Source: a virus
DNA length: 59,976 nt
IMG/VR virus record: IMGVR_UViG_3300032116_000208
Span: 1-59,976 of that record
Reading direction: 5' to 3' (one strand)
Position 1 is the stretch's first letter, and every line of letters begins with the position of its first letter. The notes below the pieces were generated by a model. The model was not told where the DNA came from, made no database searches, and saw only the letters and a program-made list of their open reading frames with translations. Positions 38,809 to 47,079 of this stretch are shown here, piece after piece. A program made the translations under genes and the position numbers.

Positions 38809-40899
38809 ATGGCAACAGGCATCGCACTCATCCCGGTAGCTCGCAGTTCAGACCTTGAGCGCGAGTCTCAGAAACGCAACTCGGACATGCAGGCTCAGCC
38901 TGTGATCCAAGGGCTGGCCGCTCATGCACGCAAGCGCTGGGAGTCTTCACGCGAAGCCAAACGTACCATCGAAGAGCGCATGCTGCAGTGTCTGCGCCAA
39001 CGCAACGGCGAGTACGACCCTGACAAATTGGCCGACATCAAACGCCAAGGCGGCTCGGAAATTTACATCCAGCTGTCCTCAGTGAAGTGCCGCGCCGCGA
39101 CAAGCTGGTTGCGGGATACCTTGCTGGGTACTGGCACTGACAAGCCGTGGAGCCTCGAAGCGACACCTGAGCCCACACTGCCCCCTGAGCTGATCCAAGA
39201 GCTGATGGCCAGCATGCAGCAGCAGTTGCAGGCCATGATGGAGCAGGGCATGCCCATGCCAGACCCCACACAGTTGCGCGAGACCGCAGCCCAGATGAAA
39301 GACGCAGCGATGCGCCGTCTGCGCGAGGAAGCCAACGAGCGTGTCGACCGCATGGAACTCAAGATGGAGGACCAGCTCATTGAGGGTAACTGGACCGACG
39401 CGCTGAACGCGTTCTTGGACGACATCGTGACATTCCCCTTCGCTGTGCTAAAAGGCCCGGTGAAGCGCAAGCGCAAGACCATGGCTTGGCAGAACGGCCA
39501 GCTGGTGCCGTCTGAAGAGATTCGCAACGAGTGGGAGCGTGTTGATCCGTTCATGCTCTACTGGGCACCGTGGGCCTCTGACATTCAGGACGGCTTCATC
39601 GTTGAGCGCCACCGCATGACCCGCGAAGACCTGCAAGCTCTGATGGGCGTGCCCGGGTACAACGACGACGCGATCCGCTCAGTGCTCAACAGCTTCGACA
39701 TGGGTAACCTGAACGAGTGGCTGTGGACTGACAGCGCCCAAGCTACGGCTGAAGGCAAGGACACCACGCAGACCATCTTCACAACAGACCTGATCGACGC
39801 CCTGCAGATGTGGGACAGCGTCAAGGGCAGCGACCTGCTGACTTGGGGCCTGTCGAAGAAAGAGATTCCTGACCCAGACCTAAACTACCCCTGCGAGGTG
39901 TGGCTGGTCGGCTCCACGGTGATCCGCGCTGTGCTGAACTACGACCCGCTGGGCCGCAAGCCGTACTACGTGACGTCGTACGAGAAAGTCCCCGGTGCTG
40001 TTGCTGGTAAGGGCGTGACTGACCTGTGCCGTGATTCTCAGAACATGGTGAACGCCGCTGCTCGCAGCTTGGCCAACAACATGGGCATCAGCTCTGGCCC
40101 GCAGGTGGGTGTGAACGTGTCGCGCCTGCCCCCGGGCGAGGACATCACAGAAATGTACCCTTGGAAAATCTGGCAGTTCCAGAGCTCTGAGTTCAACGAC
40201 GGCTCGCAGCCGCTCCAGTTCTTCCAGCCTAACAGCAACGCTCAGGAACTCATGGCCGTGTTCGAGAAGTTCTCTGCCCGCGCTGATGAGGACACCATGA
40301 TCCCGCGCTACATGACTGGCGACCCCTCGGGTGGCGCTGGCCGTACGTCGTCTGGCCTGTCGATGCTGATCTCCAACGCTGGCAAGGGCATCAAGCAGGT
40401 TATCAGCAACATCGACCGCAACGTGATCGTGCCGTCTATCGAGCGTTTGTACCAAGACAACCTGCGCTACAGCAAAGACCCAGACCTGATCGGTGACGTC
40501 AAGGCTGTGGCCAAGGGCGCTACCAGCTTGGTGGTCAAGGAAGCCGAGGCAGTGCGCCGCAACGAGTTCTTGCAGATCGTGCTCAACAGTCCAGTGGCCC
40601 AGCAGATCGTGGGTATGGACGGTGCAGCGGAGCTCCTGCGCGAGCAGGCCCGCAACCTAAGCGGCAACGTGAATCGCATCGTGCCAGACCGCCCAACGCT
40701 CACAGCTATGCAGACTCTGCAGCAGCAAAACGCTCAGCTCCAAGAGCAGCTAGCCATGATCGCTGGCGAGCTCCAAGGTGGCGCACCGGGTGCTCCGGGC
40801 ATGACGCAAGGCCCAGCTCCAAAGAATATGCTGCCTGACGGTAGCCAAGTTGGGGGTCGTGAGGGAAATATGATTTCTCCGCGCCCTAACGGCGTTTGA
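38809..40899 (+). CDS. Portal protein
   Basis: The 696-aa product has the size and order of podovirus portals: helical N-terminus, strand-rich wing with EVWLVGSTVIRAVLNYDPLG and PYYVTSYEKVPG, a stem region near VNAAARSLANNMGISSGPQV, and a C-terminal long coiled barrel ending in LQQQNAQLQEQLAMIAGEL. It forms the dodecamer through which DNA is packaged and ejected. It sits before the scaffold and capsid genes. Confidence 0.85.
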   Translation: MATGIALIPVARSSDLERESQKRNSDMQAQPVIQGLAAHARKRWESSREAKRTIEERMLQCLRQRNGEYDPDKLADIKRQGGSEIYIQLSSVKCRAATSWLRDTLLGTGTDKPWSLEATPEPTLPPELIQELMASMQQQLQAMMEQGMPMPDPTQLRETAAQMKDAAMRRLREEANERVDRMELKMEDQLIEGNWTDALNAFLDDIVTFPFAVLKGPVKRKRKTMAWQNGQLVPSEEIRNEWERVDPFMLYWAPWASDIQDGFIVERHRMTREDLQALMGVPGYNDDAIRSVLNSFDMGNLNEWLWTDSAQATAEGKDTTQTIFTTDLIDALQMWDSVKGSDLLTWGLSKKEIPDPDLNYPCEVWLVGSTVIRAVLNYDPLGRKPYYVTSYEKVPGAVAGKGVTDLCRDSQNMVNAAARSLANNMGISSGPQVGVNVSRLPPGEDITEMYPWKIWQFQSSEFNDGSQPLQFFQPNSNAQELMAVFEKFSARADEDTMIPRYMTGDPSGGAGRTSSGLSMLISNAGKGIKQVISNIDRNVIVPSIERLYQDNLRYSKDPDLIGDVKAVAKGATSLVVKEAEAVRRNEFLQIVLNSPVAQQIVGMDGAAELLREQARNLSGNVNRIVPDRPTLTAMQTLQQQNAQLQEQLAMIAGELQGGAPGAPGMTQGPAPKNMLPDGSQVGGREGNMISPRPNGV

Positions 40900-40923
40900 C
40901 TTTTTTTGAATTTGTTGTATAGA
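40896..40923 (+). promoter_or_regulatory. Sigma70-like promoter giving a leaderless start
   Basis: TTGACT (40896-40901) and TATAGA (40918-40923) are 16 bp apart. The start codon of the next gene is at 40932, so transcription would begin about at the ATG and the mRNA would be leaderless; no ribosome-binding site is visible there. Confidence 0.6.
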
Positions 40924-40931
40924 ATCCACAC

Positions 40932-41174
40932 ATGAAGATTTTTGTAGGCCAAAAGCCTGATCGGCAGCACATGCAAGCGTTGATTCGCTGCAAGCTGCAA
41001 GAAAACGAAGCGCTACTGGCGCTGTTCCGAACCAAGCTGGAGGAGACCAAAGTCTCCTTGATGCAGGCAGAAGAACCGCACCGCTTGTACCGCCTTCAAG
41101 GTCAGGCTCAGGTCTTATCAGATTTCCTCGAAGCGGTTGAAAAATCGTCAGAGGTTTTCGACCGGATCAAATGA
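40932..41174 (+). CDS. Small helical protein before the scaffold, 80 aa
   Basis: The product MKIFVGQKPDRQHMQALIRC... is a charged amphipathic helix pair (LLALFRTKLEETKVSLM). A terminator overlaps its stop, separating it from the scaffold and capsid genes. Function is unknown. Confidence 0.55.
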   Translation: MKIFVGQKPDRQHMQALIRCKLQENEALLALFRTKLEETKVSLMQAEEPHRLYRLQGQAQVLSDFLEAVEKSSEVFDRIK

Positions 41175-41184
41175 TCCGTTTTTT
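41163..41184 (+). terminator. Terminator after the 80-aa gene
   Basis: CGGATC (41163-41168) and GATCCG (41173-41178) pair around AAAT, followed by TTTTTT (41179-41184). The loop includes part of the stop codon of the upstream gene. It limits read-through into the scaffold. Confidence 0.7.
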
Positions 41185-41263
41185 GTAAATCCGAGCAAAC
41201 CATTATGTGAACGGCAGACCGCAGTAGGAGCCTGAAGCAGAGTTGGAGCCCAAGGAGAATTGA

Positions 41264-42223
41264 ATGGCATTGCCAAGACAAGTAGAAGCTCAGTTACGTG
41301 AACTGGAAGCACTGGAAAAGCAGCTGACCGACGCGCAGAACCCTGCCCCCGCAGACCCTGCGCCAACCCCAGCAGAGCCTCCCCAAGACCCACAGCCCGC
41401 GCCTGCAGAGTCAAAGCCTGTCGAGCCAACGCCGACACCGACTGAACCAGTCGTAGCGGAAGAGAAATGGGAGCAGAAGTACAAGACCCTCAAAGGTATG
41501 TACGACGCCGAAGTTCCTCGCTTGCATGCAGACTTGCGTGACCTCAAGGCCCAAGTGGATAACCTCCGCAAAGCCAGCGAGACCAAACCGGTTGAGCCTG
41601 TGAAGCCCGCAGTCGCTGAGAAGTTGGTGACTGATGCTGATGTTGAAGCATTTGGTTCGGACCTCATTGAAGTCCAGCGCAAAGTTGCCCGCGAAGTGGC
41701 AGCAGAGTTTCGTGGCGAACTAGACGCCATGCGTGCCGAGAATGAGAAACTGCGCGAGCAGTTGACCAACACTGGCACCCAAGTGTCTGAAGCCAGTTTT
41801 GAGCAGCGCCTGTACCGTATGGTGCCGGACTTTGAAGCAGTCAATGCTGATCCCAAGTGGATTGCTTGGCTGAACGAAGTGGACCCGCTGCTCCGAGCTC
41901 CACGATCTTCTGTTGCACAACAAGCGTTTAACCGAGGCGACGCTGAAGGAGTAGCACACTACGTGGCGATGTTCAAAAAGAGCGTTGCGCCAGTAGAGCC
42001 CACTGCCGACAAAACCGAAGAGCTTGAGCGTCAAATTCAGCCGAATCGTAGTGCCACAAGCACACCCCCTACCTCTCAAAAAGGTAAGGTCTACACCAAC
42101 GCAGACATCGAAAAAATGTTCCGCAAGGCGACTGATCTGGGTGTCAAAGGGCGCGTCGACGAGGCAAAGAAACTTGAAGCTGAAATTGATGCTGCGTTCA
42201 TGGAAGGTCGCGTAACTGCGTGA
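41264..42223 (+). CDS. Scaffold protein
   Basis: The 319-aa product starts behind AAGGAGAATTGA. A Pro/Ala/Thr/Glu-rich N-terminal linker (about 25-65) is followed by a long coiled coil (about 70-180, with LHADLRDLKAQVDNLRK) and a helical C-terminus ending KKLEAEIDAAFMEG, which would bind capsid. Direct position before the capsid gene supports the call. No protease signature was seen. Confidence 0.8.
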   Translation: MALPRQVEAQLRELEALEKQLTDAQNPAPADPAPTPAEPPQDPQPAPAESKPVEPTPTPTEPVVAEEKWEQKYKTLKGMYDAEVPRLHADLRDLKAQVDNLRKASETKPVEPVKPAVAEKLVTDADVEAFGSDLIEVQRKVAREVAAEFRGELDAMRAENEKLREQLTNTGTQVSEASFEQRLYRMVPDFEAVNADPKWIAWLNEVDPLLRAPRSSVAQQAFNRGDAEGVAHYVAMFKKSVAPVEPTADKTEELERQIQPNRSATSTPPTSQKGKVYTNADIEKMFRKATDLGVKGRVDEAKKLEAEIDAAFMEGRVTA

Positions 42224-42273
42224 CCAGTGACACAGCGTTGAAACCCAACCTGTTTTATTTTTAGGAGGCCAAC

Positions 42274-43272
42274 ATGGCTGCAGTTTATCCCGTCCAATCG
42301 CCGTTCAATACGAACCCTTCGTACTCCGGCGCTTTCATCCCCACCCTGTGGTCCGGCAAATTGCTGGCCAAGTTCTACCAGAACACCATGCTGTCGGAAA
42401 TCGCTAACACCGATTACGAAGGCGAGTTGAAGAACCAAGGCGATACCATCCGTATCCGCTTGGCCCCTTCGATCAGCATCTCCGACTACACCGTTGGCCA
42501 GAACCTGTCGTACGAAGTCCCCACTCCTATCTTCCAAGATATGCAAGTGAACAAGGGCAAGTACTTCGGCGTGCAAGTCAACGACGTGCTGGCCTATCAG
42601 TCCGACATGAACTTGATGAACATGTTCACTGAAGACGCCGCCAAGCAGTTGAAGATCGCCATCGAAAACGAAGTGTTCTTCAACAACATGGTCACTGAAG
42701 GCCCTGCCGCTGCCAACGAAGGCGCTACCGCTGGTGCTATCTCTGCTGCCTACAACTTGGGCACAGACGTTACCCCCATCGACCAAGCCACTCCTGAGAA
42801 CGTCTTGAAGGCTATCCTGCGTATGTCTACAGTGTTGGACGAGCAGAACGTGCCTGAAGATGGTCGCTGGCTGGTTATCAGCCCCTTCGACCGTCATCTG
42901 CTGATGCAATCCAACATCGCTCAAGCCTACTTCACTGGCGACGCTCAGTCGACCATCCGTAGCGGCAAGATCGGTATGCTGGACCGCTTCACTGTGTACG
43001 TGTCCAACTTGCTGCCACGCGGCGCTGCTGGCAAGGCATTGGTTGCTGGTTTGACCGACCCCGCCACTGGCGGTGCTGTGTCTAGCGCTAAGGCTCGTCG
43101 TTTGATGGTTGCTGGTACAAAGGCTGCAATGTCTTTCGCCATGACCGTGAACAAGACTGAGCCTCTGCGTAACCAGACTGACTTCGGCGACATCGTCCGT
43201 GGTTTGGCTGTGTACGGTCGCAAGACTGTCAAGCCAGAAGCTCTGGTCGTTGCCCAAGTCGGCACAGCCTGA
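42274..43272 (+). CDS. Major capsid protein
   Basis: The 332-aa product starts behind TTTTAGGAGGCCAAC, the strongest ribosome-binding site in the region. It has an N-terminal arm (SGAFIPTLWSGKLLAKFYQN), strand NQGDTIRIRLAPSI, spine helix region (TEDAAKQLKIAIENEVFFNN), a second domain with EDGRWLVISPFDRHLLMQ and DRFTVYVSNLL, and ends VRGLAVYGRKTV, a pattern of HK97-fold coat proteins of podoviruses. It forms the icosahedral head. Terminators lie both upstream and downstream. Confidence 0.9.
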   Translation: MAAVYPVQSPFNTNPSYSGAFIPTLWSGKLLAKFYQNTMLSEIANTDYEGELKNQGDTIRIRLAPSISISDYTVGQNLSYEVPTPIFQDMQVNKGKYFGVQVNDVLAYQSDMNLMNMFTEDAAKQLKIAIENEVFFNNMVTEGPAAANEGATAGAISAAYNLGTDVTPIDQATPENVLKAILRMSTVLDEQNVPEDGRWLVISPFDRHLLMQSNIAQAYFTGDAQSTIRSGKIGMLDRFTVYVSNLLPRGAAGKALVAGLTDPATGGAVSSAKARRLMVAGTKAAMSFAMTVNKTEPLRNQTDFGDIVRGLAVYGRKTVKPEALVVAQVGTA

Positions 43273-43278
43273 TGAACT

Positions 43279-43306
43279 GGGCCCCTCCGGGGGCCCTTTC
43301 TTTTTT
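43279..43306 (+). terminator. Rho-independent terminator after the capsid gene
   Basis: GGGCCCC (43279-43285) and GGGGCCC (43290-43296) pair around TCCG, followed by TTTCTTTTTT. The stem begins 6 bases after the capsid stop codon, a common device to raise capsid expression relative to later genes. Confidence 0.9.
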
Positions 43307-43324
43307 ACCCTTTTGGAGATTCTC

Positions 43325-43663
43325 ATGCCTAATACCACTTCCTTTCCCCGCAGCATTGGTGGCTACGAAGCCGTCACAGCTGGTACAACTCAAACTCAAG
43401 CCGGTGCTACCCAGCTCGCAGGCGCTATCAGCTTCGTCACAACTGGCAATGCCAGCGATGGCGTGCGTCTGCCTGCTGACTTGGCTCTCGGCGACGTTAT
43501 CTACGTCGTGAACAGCTCTGGTGTGGCTTTGAACGTGTACCCAAACACTGGTGGCAAGATCAACAACGGCTCTGCCAACGCTGCTAAAGCCTTGGCCGCT
43601 AACATGTCTGGTGCTTACATCAGCTTGGGCGGTGCTGACTGGGCCGCTGTTCTCAGCGCCTAA
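43325..43663 (+). CDS. Head decoration-like protein, 112 aa
   Basis: The start at 43325 follows TTTGGAGATTCTC. The product is small and beta-rich (YEAVTAGTTQTQAGATQLAG, DVIYVVNSSGVALNVYPNTG) and lies between two strong terminators behind the capsid. This setting suits a decoration or capsid-binding protein. No catalytic motif. Confidence 0.6.
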   Translation: MPNTTSFPRSIGGYEAVTAGTTQTQAGATQLAGAISFVTTGNASDGVRLPADLALGDVIYVVNSSGVALNVYPNTGGKINNGSANAAKALAANMSGAYISLGGADWAAVLSA

Positions 43664-43676
43664 TCGGTGGCACAAT

Positions 43677-43702
43677 AAAGGGGCTCTTCGGAGCCCCTTT
43701 TT
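43677..43702 (+). terminator. Rho-independent terminator
   Basis: AAAGGGGCTC (43677-43686) and GAGCCCCTTT (43691-43700) form a 10-bp stem around TTCG, followed by T residues. Confidence 0.9.
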
Positions 43703-43719
43703 ACATTTTGGAGCACACT

Positions 43720-43992
43720 ATGAACGTGATTGACCTGCTGGTTCGCCTCAACGGCGAAGTCTTGTCCAACAAAGCCCGAGCAGTAGTTGACGGCAAGATT
43801 GTCATCTTGGCCCGCATGAATGGCACTGAGTGGGAATACACACCGGAAGGCCAAGAGCTGGCCAACGCGCATTCCAACCAAGCTGTCGCCGAAGCCGAGG
43901 CAGAAGTAAAAACTACCCGCACACGCAAGCCAAAAGATGTACCAGCTGAGCCCGTTGCGGTAGAATCGGCTGATGTAGAGCCTGAACTGTGA
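43720..43992 (+). CDS. Hypothetical protein, 90 aa
   Basis: The ATG at 43720 follows TTGGAGCACACT; an in-frame ATG 12 bp upstream lies inside the ribosome-binding sequence region. Compact N-terminal part (VIDLLVRLNGEVLSNKARAV) and an acidic, Pro/Ala-rich tail ending VESADVEPEL. Function is unknown. Confidence 0.5.
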   Translation: MNVIDLLVRLNGEVLSNKARAVVDGKIVILARMNGTEWEYTPEGQELANAHSNQAVAEAEAEVKTTRTRKPKDVPAEPVAVESADVEPEL

Positions 43993-44000
43993 GGTAGACC

Positions 44001-44678
44001 ATGGCCACCGCAAAAGTTGTAGACCTTATCTCTCGGGCGCAAACTCTGCTCCAAGATACCACATCTGTCCGGTGGCCTGTTTTGGAGCTGCAAAGCTGGC
44101 TCAACGACAGCTACCGTGAAGCCGTTAACATCCGACCTGACGCCAACACTGCGACTGGCGAATTTACCTGTGTAGCAGGAGCACGACAAGTTGTAACCAC
44201 GACGTTTGCTTCAGCACTTCGCGTGGTTGAAGTTGTGCGCAACACGGCTGCATCCTCTGCAAGAGGCGCAGTTCGTTTGGTTAACCGCCGCATGCTCGAC
44301 GACCAGCGCCGCAACTGGTACGCAGAGACTCAGACTGTGGACATTCAGCACTACATGTTTGACCCACGTCTGCCCAAAGAATTTCTGGTGTACCCGCCAG
44401 CTACGACTGCGGCTCGCCTTGAGGTGATTTACTCATCGGTGCCACTGGCGCACACGCTAACCGAAGCTCAGTTGCTTAACACTGCCACAGCCGAAGTCAT
44501 CCGCATTGACGACAGCTACTTCAACGCCCTGCTGGATTATGTGCTCTACCGCGCATACAGTAAGGACGCAGAATATGCAGCCAACGCGCAGCGTGCTGTG
44601 GCGCACTACCAAGCCTTCCAGACCGCTTTGGGCGCATCCGCTCAGGCTAACGCTGCATCGCAGCCGGGAGTTGCGTAA
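44001..44678 (+). CDS. DUF6682-like head-tail adaptor
   Basis: The 225-aa product has helix ISRAQTLLQDTTSVRWPVLE, a beta-core with VVTTTFASALRVVEVVRNT, and a helix bundle with DDSYFNALLDYVLYRAYSKD, matching a podovirus adaptor family I recall as DUF6682. It would sit beneath the portal and join head to tail. It shares a base with the next gene start (TAATG). Confidence 0.7.
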   Translation: MATAKVVDLISRAQTLLQDTTSVRWPVLELQSWLNDSYREAVNIRPDANTATGEFTCVAGARQVVTTTFASALRVVEVVRNTAASSARGAVRLVNRRMLDDQRRNWYAETQTVDIQHYMFDPRLPKEFLVYPPATTAARLEVIYSSVPLAHTLTEAQLLNTATAEVIRIDDSYFNALLDYVLYRAYSKDAEYAANAQRAVAHYQAFQTALGASAQANAASQPGVA

Positions 44679-45289
44679 TGGCAAAATTGTGGGCCGACTT
44701 TCTACCACTGCTGGCCCCGCATTTGCCCGGGTGCCCAGACCCCAGCTTGAAGTTGTATCTGGCCTCTACAGCTTCTGATTTCTTCGCCCGCACGTACCTG
44801 TGGCGCGAGCAGATTAGCGGTATCACCGTTGTAGCTGGCACGGTCGACTACGACCTCGACCCGGATACAGGCCTTGTGGAGAACGTCATCTCTGTGGTGT
44901 ATGGAGAAGCGACTCTCACACGCACTGACCTGCGCTTGATTGGCGCTGAGAAACTGTCCGAGGTTGGCGAGCCACGTGAGTTCTGGGTTCAGGCCGACAA
45001 CAGCATCCGCATCTTCCCAATACCGGAGGAGCGCACCACGCTCAAGGTCTATGCTGTGCTCAAACCTAACCGCAACGGAACAGGTGTCGAGGACTGGATT
45101 TATGAGACATTCGCTGACACGATCGTGAGCGGAGCCATTGCGCAACTCGCCATGATCCCCGGCAAAGAATGGTCTGATGTGGCTCTGGCTGGTATGCACA
45201 AGGGCTTGTATGAGCGGGCCATTACCAACGCCCGCATTCGTGATTTTCGTGGCGTCCACATGATGGTGCGTCAACGCCCAGCGGCATAA
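44678..45289 (+). CDS. Second adaptor/tail-tube-type protein, 203 aa
   Basis: The product has a helical N-terminus (WADFLPLLAPHLPGCPDPSL), strands DYDLDPDTG and IRIFPIPEERTTLKVYAVLK, and a final helical pair with ETFADTIVSGAIAQLAMIPG. The same adaptor fold type as its neighbour is likely. Position supports a head-tail connector role. Confidence 0.6.
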   Translation: MAKLWADFLPLLAPHLPGCPDPSLKLYLASTASDFFARTYLWREQISGITVVAGTVDYDLDPDTGLVENVISVVYGEATLTRTDLRLIGAEKLSEVGEPREFWVQADNSIRIFPIPEERTTLKVYAVLKPNRNGTGVEDWIYETFADTIVSGAIAQLAMIPGKEWSDVALAGMHKGLYERAITNARIRDFRGVHMMVRQRPAA

Positions 45290-45298
45290 GGAGCTCAC

Positions 45299-45631
45299 AT
45301 GGCCGAAAAAATTCGACTGGTTCAGGGCGACACCGCCCCAGCGCTCACGGTGACACTGACAGATACCATAACTAACACCGCTATCAACATCACTGGTGCT
45401 ACTGTGCGCTTGAAGTTTAGGGCTGTGGGCGCTGAAACGCTGCGCGGTACTTTGACTGGTACTGTGACCAACGGCGCAGGCGGTGTGGTGGTGTTTTTCT
45501 GGTCTAACGAGCCGACGATTCTCGACGGCGACCCCGGGGACTATGAGGGCGAGATTGAGATCACGTTCGCAGACACTACGATCCAGACTGTTTACGACTT
45601 GCTGAAGTTCAAGCTCCGTCAGGACTTCTGA
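45299..45631 (+). CDS. Ig-like / BppU-N-type tail protein, 110 aa
   Basis: The product opens KIRLVQGDTAPALTVTL and continues AINITGATVRLKFRAVGAE, the opening strands of BppU-type baseplate N-terminal domains. It ends LLKFKLRQDF. It probably joins fibre parts to the tail. It overlaps the next gene by one base. Confidence 0.55.
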   Translation: MAEKIRLVQGDTAPALTVTLTDTITNTAINITGATVRLKFRAVGAETLRGTLTGTVTNGAGGVVVFFWSNEPTILDGDPGDYEGEIEITFADTTIQTVYDLLKFKLRQDF

Positions 45632-46596
45632 TGACCAAGGCTACCGTCAGCACTGTCCAACTGGGTGCTGACCTCGGCGTTGTTACGCCTGTAGCTGAGG
45701 CTAGTGCGGTAAAGATAGGGGCGGAAGTAGCCGCAGTGTCTCCACTTGCGACGGCAAGTTATGTAGCCGCTGCTGCCACACCAAGTTTTGTAAACGCTGG
45801 GTTTACCGTTACGTACGTGGCAGCAGCCGCAATAGCTGTGCTTGATGAGCGCGGGCTAAACAAACGGTTTAGGGACACTACAACTGCTGTTGACGCAGCT
45901 GTATGGGTTTTTGGCAAATCTGTGGTTGACTCCATAGCCGCTTCTGACGCAGTGCGGAGAGTGATAACAAAACGTCTGGCTGACACGATCTCTGTCCCAG
46001 ACGTCATCAACATCGTCAAAATTGCCATACGCACGTTTACTGAGACTGTGACCATATCAGAAGCTGTGGCACTGACGCCGGAAAAGCTGCTTCAAGAGAC
46101 CGTAGCCACAAGTGACACTGTAGGCAGGACGGTGGCCAAACTTCTAGCCGATGCGTTTGCTCTGAACGACGGCACGAGTGTAGGCGACGGCAGCACTTAC
46201 ACGTTTGACAAGTACATCAACAACATCGCCTCAATCGCCGACGCTCAGTTCTTCGATGTGGCCACGGTTCTTGTGGACTCACTGGGTGTCCCGGACGATC
46301 AGGCGATTGAAGTAGCCAAGGCGCTAGCTGACGCGTTTAGTATGTCTTCGGCAACTAGGGCTAGCTTTAGCAAGGCACTTGCGGATACACTAACGGCTGC
46401 GGATGTTACGGCTGTAGCGTTCACAAAAATTCTGTCTGACACGGCGGGTACAGCGGATTCAGCGGTACGGTCTACCACCAAAGCAGTCGCAGATTCGTTT
46501 GGTTTTACGGAGTCTGGTTCAGTTATCTCCCAAGGGTACTGTGACTTGACATATTTTGAAGCAGACTACGTCGGTGAGTACCGCACGTTCGCATAG
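45631..46596 (+). CDS. Repetitive tail-fibre protein, 321 aa
   Basis: The product has at least eight imperfect repeats of about 18-20 residues based on K-x-L-A-D-(T/A)-x-x-x-x-D: TKRLADTISVPD, VAKLLADAFALND, VAKALADAFSMSS, FSKALADTLTAAD, FTKILSDTAGTAD and TTKAVADSFGFTE among others. This pattern is common in elongated phage tail proteins. The N-terminal 70 residues are Val/Ala-rich. Its copy number could vary between related phages. Confidence 0.65.
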   Translation: MTKATVSTVQLGADLGVVTPVAEASAVKIGAEVAAVSPLATASYVAAAATPSFVNAGFTVTYVAAAAIAVLDERGLNKRFRDTTTAVDAAVWVFGKSVVDSIAASDAVRRVITKRLADTISVPDVINIVKIAIRTFTETVTISEAVALTPEKLLQETVATSDTVGRTVAKLLADAFALNDGTSVGDGSTYTFDKYINNIASIADAQFFDVATVLVDSLGVPDDQAIEVAKALADAFSMSSATRASFSKALADTLTAADVTAVAFTKILSDTAGTADSAVRSTTKAVADSFGFTESGSVISQGYCDLTYFEADYVGEYRTFA

Positions 46597-46605
46597 GAGA
46601 ATGAG

Positions 46606-47043
46606 ATGATTCAAGAAACAGTCAAAGCCACAGGTAAGCTAAACATCAAGTTGTTTGGTCCTGATGGCCAACTCAAGAGCGAAAAGACTGTCCCTAACTT
46701 AGTTGTTACGGCGGGAAAGGGTTACATCGCTGCACGCATGGTTGGCACCCCCACAGCTATGAGTCACATGGCCATCGGCTCCGGCACAAATGACCCTGCT
46801 CCCGGCGACAATGTACTGGGCACCGAACTTGGACGACAAGGTCTTACTTCCAGCGGCGTTTCCGGTGCTGTGGTGACTTACGTAGCTTCTTTTGGGCAAG
46901 GTGTCGGCACTGGCGCTGTGACTGAGGCTGGCATTTTTAACGCATCTTCAGGAGGAACATTGTTGTGCCGTACTGAGTTTGCCGTGGTCAACAAAGGTGC
47001 AGATGACTCTTTGAGCATTACTTGGACAATCACAGTAAGCTAA
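46606..47043 (+). CDS. Tail-fibre-type protein, 145 aa
   Basis: The product follows a known fibre plan: LNIKLFGPDGQLKSEKTVPN, then LVVTAGKGYIAARMVG and SHMAIGSGTNDPAPGDNVLG, and a beta-rich C-terminus with AVTEAGIFNAS. The G-x-G-T-x-D/P element recurs in phage tail-fibre proteins. Host-facing role is inferred. Confidence 0.65.
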   Translation: MIQETVKATGKLNIKLFGPDGQLKSEKTVPNLVVTAGKGYIAARMVGTPTAMSHMAIGSGTNDPAPGDNVLGTELGRQGLTSSGVSGAVVTYVASFGQGVGTGAVTEAGIFNASSGGTLLCRTEFAVVNKGADDSLSITWTITVS

Positions 47044-47079
47044 TTTGTTCCCGCCGTTAGTAGAACAGGAAGGTAGATC

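Noticed and set aside
42091-43356. 421-codon minus-strand frame opposite the capsid gene
   Set aside because: Same reason: antisense frame of a highly biased gene, with no regulatory signal.
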